A stretch of DNA of 64,000 nt, from NCBI GenBank assembly GCA_964548275.1, contig CAZJQI010000001.1, positions 1-64,000 of the forward strand, written 5' to 3'. The translations under genes and the position numbers were made by a program. Shown here piece by piece: positions 1-8,087 of the stretch; position 1 is the first letter of the stretch, and each line of letters starts with the position of its first letter. The notes under the pieces are model-generated. The model saw only the letters and a program-made list of their open reading frames with translations, was not told where the DNA came from and made no database searches. The DNA is from JAUVUV01 sp964548275 (GTDB lineage: Bacteria > Gemmatimonadota > Glassbacteria > GWA2-58-10).

Positions 1-396
1 GAGAGTTGTACATATATCAGGGCATTCATGGAAATTACTTGTCTTCTACACGCTCGGAGTGGAGTTTCTCGAACATGCACCCCCTGATCAGGTGGCCTGC
101 GGCCGCGGAGAGAAACCGAGCAACTCAAAAAAATAAACATATTACTTTCATCAATTCCTTTTGCATTACCTCTCTGCAACTGCCTGAATTGAGACCAACT
201 CATAATTCGTAAATCATTACTACAGGACGCTATTGTCGTATATTAATATTTCAATGTTCTGTCCTATTCCAATGATATTCGGAAGCGCTGTCAGAAATGC
301 AGGCTTTCAGAATTGCTTTGTGCCTCAGGCGGCGTTAGTTTAGTCTGAAGTAATCATTGGGAAAAAAAGCGTAATGTTCATAAAAGGAAAAAAACG
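1..396. other. Intergenic, no gene recognised
   Basis: The short open frames here have no recognisable domain, no convincing ribosome-binding site and no coding character. The only functional signal is the A-rich AAAGGA-type Shine-Dalgarno sequence just before the GH4 gene at its right end. Confidence 0.5.
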
Positions 397-1770
397 ATGA
401 AAGAGAAAATAGTGCTGATCGGCGCAGGCAGCGCGATGTTCACCTGCGGGCTCACTGGGGATCTGATCCGTACAGGGTGGGAGGCTGATTTTGCCATGGT
501 GGATATCGATCCCGAGGCTCTGGAAGTGGCCGAGCGGATGGGGCGCAAGATGATCCAGGCCAGGGGCGCGCCTGTGGCTTTGAGCGCCACCACGGACAGG
601 CGCGAGGCCCTGCCCGGGGCCACTGCGGTGGTCTGCACTGTGGGCGTGGGGGGAAGGCGTGCCTGGGAGCAGGACGTATTCATCCCGCGCAAATACGGAA
701 TCTACCAGCCTGTGGGCGACACTGTGATGCCAGGCGGCACCTCGCGGGCGGTGCGCATGATACCGGCCATGGTGGCTATTGCCAAAGATTTCTGCGAGCT
801 TGCCCCTGAGGCCCTGTTTTTCAACTACTCCAACCCCATGGCCCCGGTCTGCCGCGCGATCCGCAAGGCCACAGGCGCCGAGGTTGTGGGACTCTGCCAC
901 GGGGTGACAGAGACCGCCATGTACCTGGCAGCACAGCTTGGAGTAGAACCTGCTGATTTCGAGTACACGGCCGTGGGGCTGAACCACCTGACCTGGTTCA
1001 CCGAGGCGCAGGCCGGGGGAGAGGACACGATCGGCCGCCTGAAAGAAATCGCCCGCGAAAAGCTCGCAAAACCGCGGGTGGAGGGCAGCCTGGCCGAGCT
1101 TTTCCTGGCCTCCGGGAACTGGGAGCCGGGGCCGGATGAACCCGAACATCTCAACCCGTTCAGCTGGGAACTTTTGCAAACATTCGGCGCTTTCCCTGCT
1201 GCAATGGACCGCCACGTGACAGAGTTTTTCCCTGAGCTGTTCTCCCGCCAGGGCGGCTACTATGGCAAGACCCTGGGAACCGAGTCCTACAGTTTCGAGC
1301 GCACCATTGCCAAAGGAGATGAAGAATTCGACCGCATGCGCGAGGAAGCTTTTGCCGAGGGCCCCCTGAGCGAAGATTTCTTTCAGCATTTTTCCGGCGA
1401 GCACGAGCAGGTGCTCGATATTATCGAGAGTATCCGCACGGATGCAGGCCGGGTTTATTCAGCCAATCTCCCCAACCAGTGGCAGGTGGAGAACCTGCCC
1501 GAGGGTGCAGTGCTGGAGTCCCCTGCCCGTGCGCTATCCACCGGACTGCGGCCCATGGTTATCGGCTCTCTGCCGGTTGGGATTGCCGGGATTCTTGCAA
1601 AGCGGCTGGCCTGGGTGGAAAGCGTGGTGGAGGCTGCGCTTGAGGGCAGCAGGGAGAAATTCATCCAGGCCCTGGTCCTGGACGGGGCTGTGGAGAGTAT
1701 AGACCAGGCGCAAAAAATGGGCGACGAGCTATTGGAGGCGCACAAAGAGCACCTGCCGTGGTGGGGGTGA
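397..1770 (+). CDS. Glycoside hydrolase family 4 (alpha-galactosidase/glucuronidase/6-phospho-glucosidase type)
   Basis: A 457-residue GH4 protein, the usual length for the family. GH4 enzymes cleave glycosides by a redox/elimination mechanism using NAD+ and Mn2+. The sequence shows the N-terminal Rossmann segment (KIVLIGAGSAMF, residues 4-15), NPM at 146-148, the metal-ligand region LCHGV (C167, H168) and GLNHLTWF (N196, H197). These are the family's conserved Cys and His ligands. The CHGV form of the motif is typical of the alpha-galactosidase/alpha-glucuronidase branch rather than the phospho-glycosidases, but the substrate cannot be fixed from sequence alone. There is no signal peptide, so it should act in the cytoplasm on an imported oligosaccharide. 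It stands alone, with an A-rich AAAGGA Shine-Dalgarno upstream and repeat elements downstream. Confidence 0.9.
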   Translation: MKEKIVLIGAGSAMFTCGLTGDLIRTGWEADFAMVDIDPEALEVAERMGRKMIQARGAPVALSATTDRREALPGATAVVCTVGVGGRRAWEQDVFIPRKYGIYQPVGDTVMPGGTSRAVRMIPAMVAIAKDFCELAPEALFFNYSNPMAPVCRAIRKATGAEVVGLCHGVTETAMYLAAQLGVEPADFEYTAVGLNHLTWFTEAQAGGEDTIGRLKEIAREKLAKPRVEGSLAELFLASGNWEPGPDEPEHLNPFSWELLQTFGAFPAAMDRHVTEFFPELFSRQGGYYGKTLGTESYSFERTIAKGDEEFDRMREEAFAEGPLSEDFFQHFSGEHEQVLDIIESIRTDAGRVYSANLPNQWQVENLPEGAVLESPARALSTGLRPMVIGSLPVGIAGILAKRLAWVESVVEAALEGSREKFIQALVLDGAVESIDQAQKMGDELLEAHKEHLPWWG

Positions 1771-1901
1771 GGAGGGGGATGTATGGATTTTAGCGATGAA
1801 ATTATTTTATGAGACCTTTAAAAAAGTCTAATAAAAAGAAGTTTGTTCTCCGTTGGAACATTTAGTTAATCGACCCGGGAGGCTTCAATATTGAAAGACT
1901 A

Positions 1902-2007
1902 ACACACCCCTGTATCCCCTCTTGATAGAGGGGACTTTAAATACAAAACCTAAAACTGAAAAAATTCCCCTCTTGAGAGGGGTGCCTGCGCAGCAGGCGG
2001 GGTGTGT
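1902..2007. mobile_element. 106-bp MITE-like element with ACACACCCC/GGGGTGTGT ends
   Basis: The segment starts with ACACACCCC and ends with its exact complement GGGGTGTGT. Inside are two short inverted motifs built on CCCCTCT/AGAGGGG and the end-proximal CAGCAGGCGGGGTGTGT. A second copy with the same ends and internal motifs lies at 50457-50596. It carries no gene, so it fits a non-autonomous miniature element or a bacterial interspersed palindrome. Confidence 0.7.
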
Positions 2008-2130
2008 CTTTAAAAAGATTGTTGAAGAATTCATCCTGGGTGAGTGAGATAAACTCTCACACAGCTTAGATGAAAAACATTTATAACTAGTCAAGACCCA
2101 AAGTAAAATTTTTAGCCAAGGTTACATATA

Positions 2131-2637
2131 ATGGAAGAAAAAATTAAAAAAAGTATTTTGGAAAATTCATTTGAACTAGATTGCCTGAAAATTGTTCTGG
2201 AACAAAATATTTCGAGTCAAGAAAAAAAATATATAAAGGCTCTGGAACAATATCTCAATCAAAAAATGGTTATTTTTCACTAAAATTATTCTGTGAAGGA
2301 AAAGTTACGGTTGATGAAGTTTTATTTAATTCAAAACAAGAGCCAGGAGAGATAATAGAAGATTCGAGCTACTACTCTTTAAATGCAATTGACACTGAAG
2401 GAAATAATTGGAAAACAGATAGTATAAAACCTAAAATATCAGCTTGCCAAGGGATTGATGCTTTCATCGTTAATGGTAAGTTTTTTGAAATCACATGTAA
2501 AAAAAATATTTCTAAATCTTTTAGCAAAAATCATCTTTCATTAATTTTTAGAGGTAATATTGACATACCTTGTAATAAATATTCCCAGACTGAAATTGTA
2601 ATTGATGGTGGAAAAAGAAAAAAATCATTCAAACTAA
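2131..2637 (+). pseudogene. Broken AT-rich hypothetical gene (frameshifted, 3' end lost to a repeat element)
   Basis: An ATG at 2131 opens a frame that stops at 2283. The frame that overlaps it continues with coding character from about 2175 (TTG at 2181) to the repeat element starting at 2638. Joining the two near 2183 gives one continuous polypeptide, starting MEEKIKKSILENSFELDC and passing into PENCSGTKYFESRKK, so a one-base frameshift is likely. The last roughly 50 codons of the second frame are read through the inserted palindromic element and are not native. Base composition is far more AT-rich than the neighbours. I do not recognise the family. Confidence 0.45.
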
Positions 2638-2841
2638 CCTGGATTATTCATAAATTAGTAAGATGTTATATTTCCCCGGGGCCTGGGGGGCGGCGGGCGC
2701 ATGAAATGCGCGCCGTTGCGCAGGAGCGCAACGGTCTGTGCGACTCAAGTCGCACAGCCGCCGCCCCCCCTCGGTGGCTGATAAAAAACTCAAAATAAGT
2801 GATTAGACCTGTCAAGGTCTGGATTTCATAAATAATCCGGG
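2638..2841. mobile_element. Palindromic element able to fold as a perfect cloverleaf
   Basis: The outer ends are imperfect inverted repeats (CCTGGATTATTCAT at 2638-2651 against the complement of 2823-2841). Inside, 2685-2696 (GGGGGGCGGCGG) pairs perfectly with 2758-2769. Between them sit three perfect hairpins with almost no unpaired bases: 2697-2702/2706-2711 (6 bp, loop GAA), 2713-2721/2726-2734 (9 bp, loop AGGA) and 2736-2744/2749-2757 (9 bp, loop TCAA). Related end sequences occur near 36163 and 41967. The element interrupts the upstream open frame, which suggests insertion. It could be a REP/MITE-type element whose single strand or RNA folds as a four-way junction. Confidence 0.6.
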
Positions 2842-3025
2842 CGATTTACTGGATACCAGCTGACTGAATTGAGAGGTGTAAATGGCCCTGAAACACTGAA
2901 TCAGGAGAGTTAAATCTCGCAGGCTTGACAAAGTTACGCGCGCCCGTATTATTAATGAGCCTGTTTTTAATTTCAAAATTTTCTCTCAATGCCCCTGATT
3001 GCGGGATTTTAAGGACAAGAACCAG

Positions 3026-4480
3026 ATGGCATACAAAAATCAGCGGCAGTTTGTCGAGCTTTTAGAAAAGAGTGGGGAACTGAGACGGATCAGCTATCCG
3101 GTGAGCCCGGAGCTTGAAATAACCGAGATCGCCACGCGCGTGATGCACTCCGGCGGCCCGGCCCTGCTTTTCGAGAATGTCAAGGGAAGCGGGATGCCGG
3201 TGTCGATCAACCTGATGGGCAGCAGGCGACGCATGGCGCTGGCCCTGGGGGTGGAGGATGTGGAGGAGATAGCCCGGCGGATTGAAAGCCTTCTTTCCGC
3301 AAAGATTCCCGAATCCCTGCTTGGCAAGCTCGCTCTTCTCCCGCGACTGCGCGATTTGATCCGTTACCCTCCGCGCATTGTGAACAGCGGCCCGGTGCAG
3401 GAGATAATCGAGGAGGGGGATGAGGTTGACCTGGGTAGGATCCCGGTGCTCACCTGCTGGCCGGCCGACGGTGGGCCGTATTTTACACTGCCCCAGGTGA
3501 TCACACGCTCTCCGGAAACAGAGATACGAAATGTAGGCATGTACCGGATGCAGGTGTTCGACAGGCGCACTACCGGGATGCACTGGCACATCCACAAACA
3601 TGGTGCGCAGCATTTCGAGCAGGCCCGCAAGAGAGATGAGCGGCTCGAGGTCGCTGTGGCCTTCGGGGGCGATCCGGCCCTGGCCTATGCTGCAACCGCC
3701 CCGTTGCCGGAAACAATCGAGGAATATCTCTTTGCCGGATTCCTGCGCCAGGAGCCGGTGGAGCTGATCAAAGCGCGTACCGTGAGCCTGGAGGTCCCGG
3801 CAGATGCCGACTTGGTACTGGAGGGCTATATCGATCCGGATGAACCTTTGAGAAGCGAGGGCCCGTTCGGAGACCACACCGGTTACTACAGTCTGGAGGA
3901 TGACTACCCGGTTTTCCATGTGAGCGCGGTCACCCGCCGCAAGGATGCAATCTACCCGGCCACGGTGGTCGGCCCGCCGCCCATGGAGGACTACTGGATG
4001 GGGCAGGCCACCGAGCGCATCTTCCGCCCGCTTCTGCGCCTGGTTGTCCCGGAACTGGTGGATTACCACATGCCCCCGGAGGGAGTTTTCCATAACCTGG
4101 TTTTCGTTTCCATCCGCAAGCGCTATCCGGGTCAGGCTTTCAAGGTAATGCACTCGCTGTGGGGTCAGGGCCTGATGATGCTGGCAAAGATCCTGGTGGT
4201 GGTGGATGAGGATGTGGACGTGCAGAACCCGGCTGAAGCCTGGTGGGTGGCGCTGAACAATATCGACCCTCAGCGGGACACGATTTTTACGCCAGGACCG
4301 GCCGATACGCTCGATCATGCGTCATCTCTACAGCACTACGGCACAAAAATGGGAATCGACGGTACCCGTAAGCTGCCGTCCGAGGGATTCACCAGGCCAT
4401 GGCCGGACAAGATAAAGATGACCGAAGAGGTACGGCGCAAGGTGGACAGCTTCTGGAAGGAGCTCGACATAGATGGCTGA
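3026..4480 (+). CDS. ubiD: UbiD-family prenylated-FMN decarboxylase (menaquinone branch, MqnL-like)
   Basis: The 484-residue product is of normal UbiD length. These enzymes decarboxylate aromatic acids using prenylated FMN supplied by UbiX. R174 (in NVGMYRMQVFD), E278 and D283 (in EGPFGDHTGYY) match the family's catalytic R-E-(D/E) triad in order and spacing. The chosen ATG follows an AAGGAC Shine-Dalgarno; the TTG 27 bases upstream has none. The reading frame overlaps the start of ubiA by 8 bases, and ubiX follows, so the three form an operon. In organisms using the futalosine pathway this trio (MqnL, MqnP, MqnM) performs the late steps of menaquinone synthesis. No ubiquinone genes are in view, so the menaquinone assignment is favoured but inferred. 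Confidence 0.9.
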   Translation: MAYKNQRQFVELLEKSGELRRISYPVSPELEITEIATRVMHSGGPALLFENVKGSGMPVSINLMGSRRRMALALGVEDVEEIARRIESLLSAKIPESLLGKLALLPRLRDLIRYPPRIVNSGPVQEIIEEGDEVDLGRIPVLTCWPADGGPYFTLPQVITRSPETEIRNVGMYRMQVFDRRTTGMHWHIHKHGAQHFEQARKRDERLEVAVAFGGDPALAYAATAPLPETIEEYLFAGFLRQEPVELIKARTVSLEVPADADLVLEGYIDPDEPLRSEGPFGDHTGYYSLEDDYPVFHVSAVTRRKDAIYPATVVGPPPMEDYWMGQATERIFRPLLRLVVPELVDYHMPPEGVFHNLVFVSIRKRYPGQAFKVMHSLWGQGLMMLAKILVVVDEDVDVQNPAEAWWVALNNIDPQRDTIFTPGPADTLDHASSLQHYGTKMGIDGTRKLPSEGFTRPWPDKIKMTEEVRRKVDSFWKELDIDG

Positions 4481-5360
4481 GGGTGCGCTGAACGGCAATG
4501 GGAAAATCCGGCGGAAGGCGGGCCTTTACAGCGGGCTGGTGATGCTGCCCCATACGCTGTTCGCCATGCCTTTCGCTCTGACTGCCGTGGTGCTGGCAAG
4601 CTACGAGACCGAGGTCAGCCTGTCCACCCTGGTGCTGATCGGACTCGCTTTCACTGGCGCCCGTTCTGCGGCGATGGGTTTCAACCGACTGCTCGACCTC
4701 AAAGTGGATACGGCCAACCCGCGCACCCGAGACCGTCATCTGCCATCAGGCAGACTGACCCGGTTACAGGCGGCTCTGTTTGTCGCCGGGTCTATCCTCC
4801 TGTTCGAGCTTTCCGCCTGGCTGCTCGGCAGCCTGCCGTTTATCCTGAGTCCGGTTGCGCTGGCGGTAGTCTTTTTCTACAGCTATACCAAGTATTTTAC
4901 CGCAGCCAGCCACCTGGTTCTGGGGCTTGCTCTTTCTATCGCCCCTGTTGGGGCATACATAGCGGTAACCGATTCATTTTCAATCGGAGTGTTAGTTCTT
5001 GCAGCGGCGGTGGTTTTCTGGGTTGCCGGCTTCGACACAATTTATTCTCTTCAGGATGAAAAGTTCGACCGCGAGCACGGTCTTTTTTCCCTGCCTGCAC
5101 TTTTTGGTTCCGCCAGGGCGCTCCTTCTGAGCCGCATTTTCCACCTTCTCTCTTTCATACTTATTGGCACGGTGGGCGTTTTTTTTCCAGTGGGTGCCTT
5201 TTACTGGGTAGCAACAGTGGTTGTCGGCTGCATGTTGATCTACGAGCACAGCCTTGTCAGCCCGAATGACATAAGCCGCGTGAACGCAGCATTTTTCACG
5301 GTCAACGGCGCGGTAAGCGTCCTGTTTTTCGTCCTCAATCTCGTGGACCGGCTGGTCTAG
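4473..5360 (+). CDS. ubiA: UbiA-family polyprenyltransferase (MqnP-like)
   Basis: An integral membrane prenyltransferase of 295 residues with about eight hydrophobic segments. Both Asp-rich, Mg-diphosphate-binding motifs are visible: N71-x3-D75-x3-D79 (NRLLDLKVD) and D188-x6-D195-x3-D199 (DTIYSLQDEKFD). It attaches a polyprenyl chain to an aromatic quinone precursor in the inner membrane. The start ATG lies inside the last codons of ubiD (8-base overlap), so translational coupling is likely. The neighbouring UbiD and UbiX partners support a role in quinone biosynthesis, most probably MqnP of the futalosine menaquinone pathway. Sequence alone cannot exclude the 4-hydroxybenzoate substrate of classical UbiA. 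Confidence 0.9.
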   Translation: MAEGALNGNGKIRRKAGLYSGLVMLPHTLFAMPFALTAVVLASYETEVSLSTLVLIGLAFTGARSAAMGFNRLLDLKVDTANPRTRDRHLPSGRLTRLQAALFVAGSILLFELSAWLLGSLPFILSPVALAVVFFYSYTKYFTAASHLVLGLALSIAPVGAYIAVTDSFSIGVLVLAAAVVFWVAGFDTIYSLQDEKFDREHGLFSLPALFGSARALLLSRIFHLLSFILIGTVGVFFPVGAFYWVATVVVGCMLIYEHSLVSPNDISRVNAAFFTVNGAVSVLFFVLNLVDRLV

Positions 5361-5390
5361 CGAGTTCTCTGCATAGAAAGGAGCCTCCAG

Positions 5391-6011
5391 TTGGCAGAAA
5401 AAGCTAAAAACTTTCGGGAAAAGCCGATAGTGGTAGCTGTGACTGGTGCAAGCGGTACAGCTTATGCGATTGGTCTGCTCGGCGAACTCGGCCGCAGGGA
5501 AATCCCGGTGAACCTGATTGCAAGTCAGATGGGCCGTGACATGCTTAAGCGTGAGGCCGGCATACCGCTGGAGGGATCGCTTGTCGAGCAACTGGCCGCC
5601 TGGGGGATAGATACCAGAAACTTTCAGTGTTACGACGTCGATAACCTCAGTGCACCGCCAGCCAGCGGGAGTTACCCTGCCAGAGCCATGGTCGTCTGCC
5701 CATGCAGCGTGAAAACCCTGAGCGCTGTGGCCGCCGGCTCCTGCCGCACGCTTATCGAACGCGCAGCCGAGGTGATGCTCAAAGAGCGGCGTAAACTCAT
5801 CCTGGTTGTACGCGAATCACCTTACAGCCTGGTTCAAATCGAGAACATGCGCAGCGCCACACTGGCCGGAGCGTTGATTCTGCCGGCAAGCCCTGCGTTC
5901 TATCACCACCCCGGCAAGATCGACGACCTGGTGGATTTTATCGTGGCCCGGATCCTCGACCAGCTTGAGATTCCACACGACCTTCTCAAACCCTGGGGAG
6001 GAAAAAACTGA
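5391..6011 (+). CDS. ubiX: UbiX-family flavin prenyltransferase
   Basis: A 206-residue flavoprotein that makes prenylated FMN for the UbiD decarboxylase. The FMN-binding GASG (residues 19-22), the PCSVKTLSAVAAG segment and the RESPYS loop are all family hallmarks, and the C-terminal LPASPAFYHHP stretch is typical. The start is a TTG preceded by AAAGGAG at good spacing; no ATG gives a complete N-terminus. It is the last gene of the ubiD-ubiA-ubiX operon (30-base gap after ubiA). Pairing the cofactor synthase with its client enzyme is common. Confidence 0.92.
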   Translation: MAEKAKNFREKPIVVAVTGASGTAYAIGLLGELGRREIPVNLIASQMGRDMLKREAGIPLEGSLVEQLAAWGIDTRNFQCYDVDNLSAPPASGSYPARAMVVCPCSVKTLSAVAAGSCRTLIERAAEVMLKERRKLILVVRESPYSLVQIENMRSATLAGALILPASPAFYHHPGKIDDLVDFIVARILDQLEIPHDLLKPWGGKN

Positions 6012-6208
6012 TCCGTCCCCTCTTCCCAGAGGGGGCAAATATTTCACCCCCTAATTCAAAAACCCCCTGCCTTCAAGTTATTCCGGCTTGTTGCCGATAT
6101 AAAAATATCCGGTAAACGGATTTGTACATCTTGCACCTTTGATAGTCCCGATTCGTTGGAATATTATCTCGCCAGGACGATAATCAATCCTTAATAGAGG
6201 AAAAATAG

Positions 6209-6394
6209 ATGGATTTGTCCATTGAAAAGGTCGATCTGGCGATGAAAGTACAGACTAACTTGCAGAAAAAAATATTGGAACATCAGGCGGAAAATATCAT
6301 GAAGCTGGTCAAAAGCGTGACTGACGGGGATGATAAGGGTGATAAAGGGGTCAATAAGAGCTCCAAGGGAGGAAAACTGGACCTTCTTGCCTGA
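6209..6394 (+). CDS. Small YjfB-like putative motility protein
   Basis: A 61-residue reading frame beginning MDLSIEKVDLAM, preceded by AGAGG at a workable distance. The N-terminal amphipathic pattern followed by a short helix and a charged Gly/Lys tail recalls the YjfB putative motility family, whose members are about 60 residues and occur in flagellated bacteria. This family call rests on pattern memory only. A hairpin terminator follows at 6462-6498. The presence of flagellin genes elsewhere in the window is compatible. Confidence 0.45.
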   Translation: MDLSIEKVDLAMKVQTNLQKKILEHQAENIMKLVKSVTDGDDKGDKGVNKSSKGGKLDLLA

Positions 6395-6461
6395 AATCCG
6401 ACATTTTAGAAAGAGGGGATCGGTACGATCCGGGTTCGTTTGTGAATTCGGAGTAAAGGAG

Positions 6462-6498
6462 ACGGCTGGCAGCCTGGAGTTGTCAGCCGTTTTCTGTT
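6462..6498 (+). terminator. Rho-independent terminator after the YjfB-like gene
   Basis: ACGGCTGGCA pairs with TGTCAGCCGT (one wobble position) across a short loop and is followed by a T-rich tail (TTTTCTGTTT). It lies about 70 bases after the stop codon of the small gene. Confidence 0.7.
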
Positions 6499-6565
6499 TC
6501 CAGTCACAACACGCTGGATTCTGGCTGATTACATGCAGAGAAAATTTGTGCCCGATACAGTATAA

Positions 6566-6599
6566 AAGAATAGCCCGCCGTTTCCGGCGGGCTATTCTT
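6566..6599 (-). terminator. Perfect 15-bp hairpin, terminator of the small minus-strand gene
   Basis: AAGAATAGCCCGCCG (6566-6580) and its exact complement (6585-6599) enclose a four-base loop. On the minus strand the stem runs into TTTT, placing it about 50 bases after the stop of the 59-residue gene at 6648-6827. Confidence 0.75.
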
Positions 6600-6647
6600 A
6601 ACTTCTGGGCGAATACATCAGCCCGGTTTACCTCGGATAATCCCTCC

Positions 6648-6827
6648 TTAAGCATACAGGTTTATCGCACCTCTGTTGCCGGTCCCTGGCAGAGGACGAC
6701 TCAGGTGAGGTCTGGGTACGCGCAGCATCTTGGAGATATTTTCGGCAGAAGCCTGCCGTATCTGGCGGAACTTTACCTGCACCTGCATGGGATTTATCGC
6801 ATGCGGTAAAGCGACATACCCTATCAT
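6648..6827 (-). CDS. 59-residue hypothetical protein with strong translation signals
   Basis: A minus-strand ATG preceded by a near-perfect AAGGAGG at 5-base spacing opens a 59-codon frame (MIGYVALPHAINPMQ at the N-terminus, ending GNRGAINLYA). A rho-independent hairpin with a T-tail lies just downstream (6566-6599). The protein is basic in its middle (KFRQIRQ, LRVPRPHLSRPL) with no clear membrane segment. I recognise no family. The combination of an ideal ribosome-binding site and a dedicated terminator argues for a real gene; an RNA leader is the alternative. Confidence 0.5.
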   Translation of the reverse strand: MIGYVALPHAINPMQVQVKFRQIRQASAENISKMLRVPRPHLSRPLPGTGNRGAINLYA

Positions 6828-7063
6828 TGTTACCTCCTTGTAACAACTTCAAGGGCGTGGTCCCTACTGTTATATTTCGTTATAAAGAATTAATACTTTA
6901 GCTTATTCGGTCCTAAAAACAGATTCCAGATTTAAAGATGAGCTTGGGTCGAATATTTTCTTGGAAAATCGAACAACGCAAGTTACAATGATTTAAGGCC
7001 GTCTGCGACAGCCTCCCGGAACGCGATTCCTTTTAAATACAAGCATAAGTTGAGTTGGCAGCC

Positions 7064-7777
7064 ATGGCTAAAGCGGCTCTTGTCACTGGCGGAGCGAAAA
7101 GAATCGGCAGAACTATAGCGCTTGCGCTTGCCGAGGAATCCTACGATATCGCCCTGCATTACGGTACATCCGCTGCAGAGGCAGAGAAAACCGCCGGCGA
7201 AATCAGGCAATTGGGCGTCGAATGTGTCACGTTCAGGTGCGATTTGGCCCACGAGCAGGAGGTGCTTTCCCTGCTCCCCCGGGTGGTGGAAAAGATGCCG
7301 GGGCTGGAAATCCTGGTCAACAATGCCGCGATTTTCGAAAAGGGAAAGATTGCAGAGACCGAGCCGGACTTTTACAGGCGGCATCTGGCGATCAATTTCA
7401 CCGCACCCTATTTCCTCTCGCGCGATTTTGCCCGGATCTGTAAAAAAGGGCTGATTATCAATCTGCTGGATACCAGGGTCGCCAGCAACGATTTCGACTA
7501 CGCGGTTTACACTATCACCAAAAAGGCGCTGGCAGAGCTGACAAAGATCTCCGCCCGGGAATTCGCCCCGGACATCCGGGTCAATGCCATTGCTCTCGGA
7601 ATTATCCTCCCGCCCACAGGTGGTGACCGCCACAGTTTCGAGAAAATGGCCCTGAAAATACCATTGAAAAAAACAGGCGGACTCGATTACGTGGTCCAGT
7701 CAGTCAAATTCATCTTGAAAAACGATTTTTTCACCGGCCAGCTCATTTATCTCAACGGAGGAGAGAACCTGAAATAA
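7064..7777 (+). CDS. Short-chain dehydrogenase, pteridine-reductase/FolM-like
   Basis: A classical SDR of 237 residues: glycine-rich cofactor motif TGGAKRIGR near the N-terminus, NNAA at about residue 87, and the catalytic YxxxK seen as YTITKKALAEL. The TGGAKRIGR variant and overall pattern resemble pteridine reductases and FolM (dihydromonapterin reductase). The stop codon overlaps the ATG of a folB-like remnant (TAATG), and the folM/folX-folB association supports a pterin substrate. The ATG at 7064 is preferred over a TTG three codons earlier, though neither has a strong Shine-Dalgarno. The exact substrate is inferred. Confidence 0.75.
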   Translation: MAKAALVTGGAKRIGRTIALALAEESYDIALHYGTSAAEAEKTAGEIRQLGVECVTFRCDLAHEQEVLSLLPRVVEKMPGLEILVNNAAIFEKGKIAETEPDFYRRHLAINFTAPYFLSRDFARICKKGLIINLLDTRVASNDFDYAVYTITKKALAELTKISAREFAPDIRVNAIALGIILPPTGGDRHSFEKMALKIPLKKTGGLDYVVQSVKFILKNDFFTGQLIYLNGGENLK

Positions 7778-7899
7778 TGAGAGCTACTATCAAAATAAAA
7801 AACCTCGCTCTCAGGACAGTTATCGGATTCAACGAACGGGAGCGGAACAAGAAACAGGATGTGGTACTCAATATCGACAGGGCTCGTCGCCTGCTGTGA
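7777..7899 (+). pseudogene. folB: Truncated folB/folX (dihydroneopterin aldolase family)
   Basis: The frame starts at an ATG overlapping the SDR stop and encodes MRATIKIKNLALRTVIGFNE followed by RERNKKQDVVLNI, a clear FolB N-terminus (strand, tviG, QxVVLdi). It then departs into unrelated sequence and stops after 40 codons, whereas FolB is about 120 residues. No continuation of the active-site region is found downstream. This is either a deletion-damaged gene or an assembly collapse; either way no functional FolB can be made from it. Confidence 0.7.
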
Positions 7900-8087
7900 A
7901 CTTCTGCCGGAACTTGCGGAGAAAAATTAACCATTACAGCAGGTTATTTATTTTCGAACATTTTGTGCGGTTTTCAGCCTTGACACACAAGAGGAATTTA
8001 TCCATTATTGATGTCCTTGCCTGCCAGAAATCTGTCCGGTATGAAGCTGTGTGAAAAGCTGGCGGTAAATTTCAGGAAGGACTCTGA

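Noticed and set aside
6..212. 68-codon frame at the window start
   Set aside because: No Shine-Dalgarno, no recognisable domain and no coding bias.
6191..6809. Two overlapping frames of about 155 codons on opposite strands
   Set aside because: Both run straight through two clear terminators and overlap better-supported small genes.
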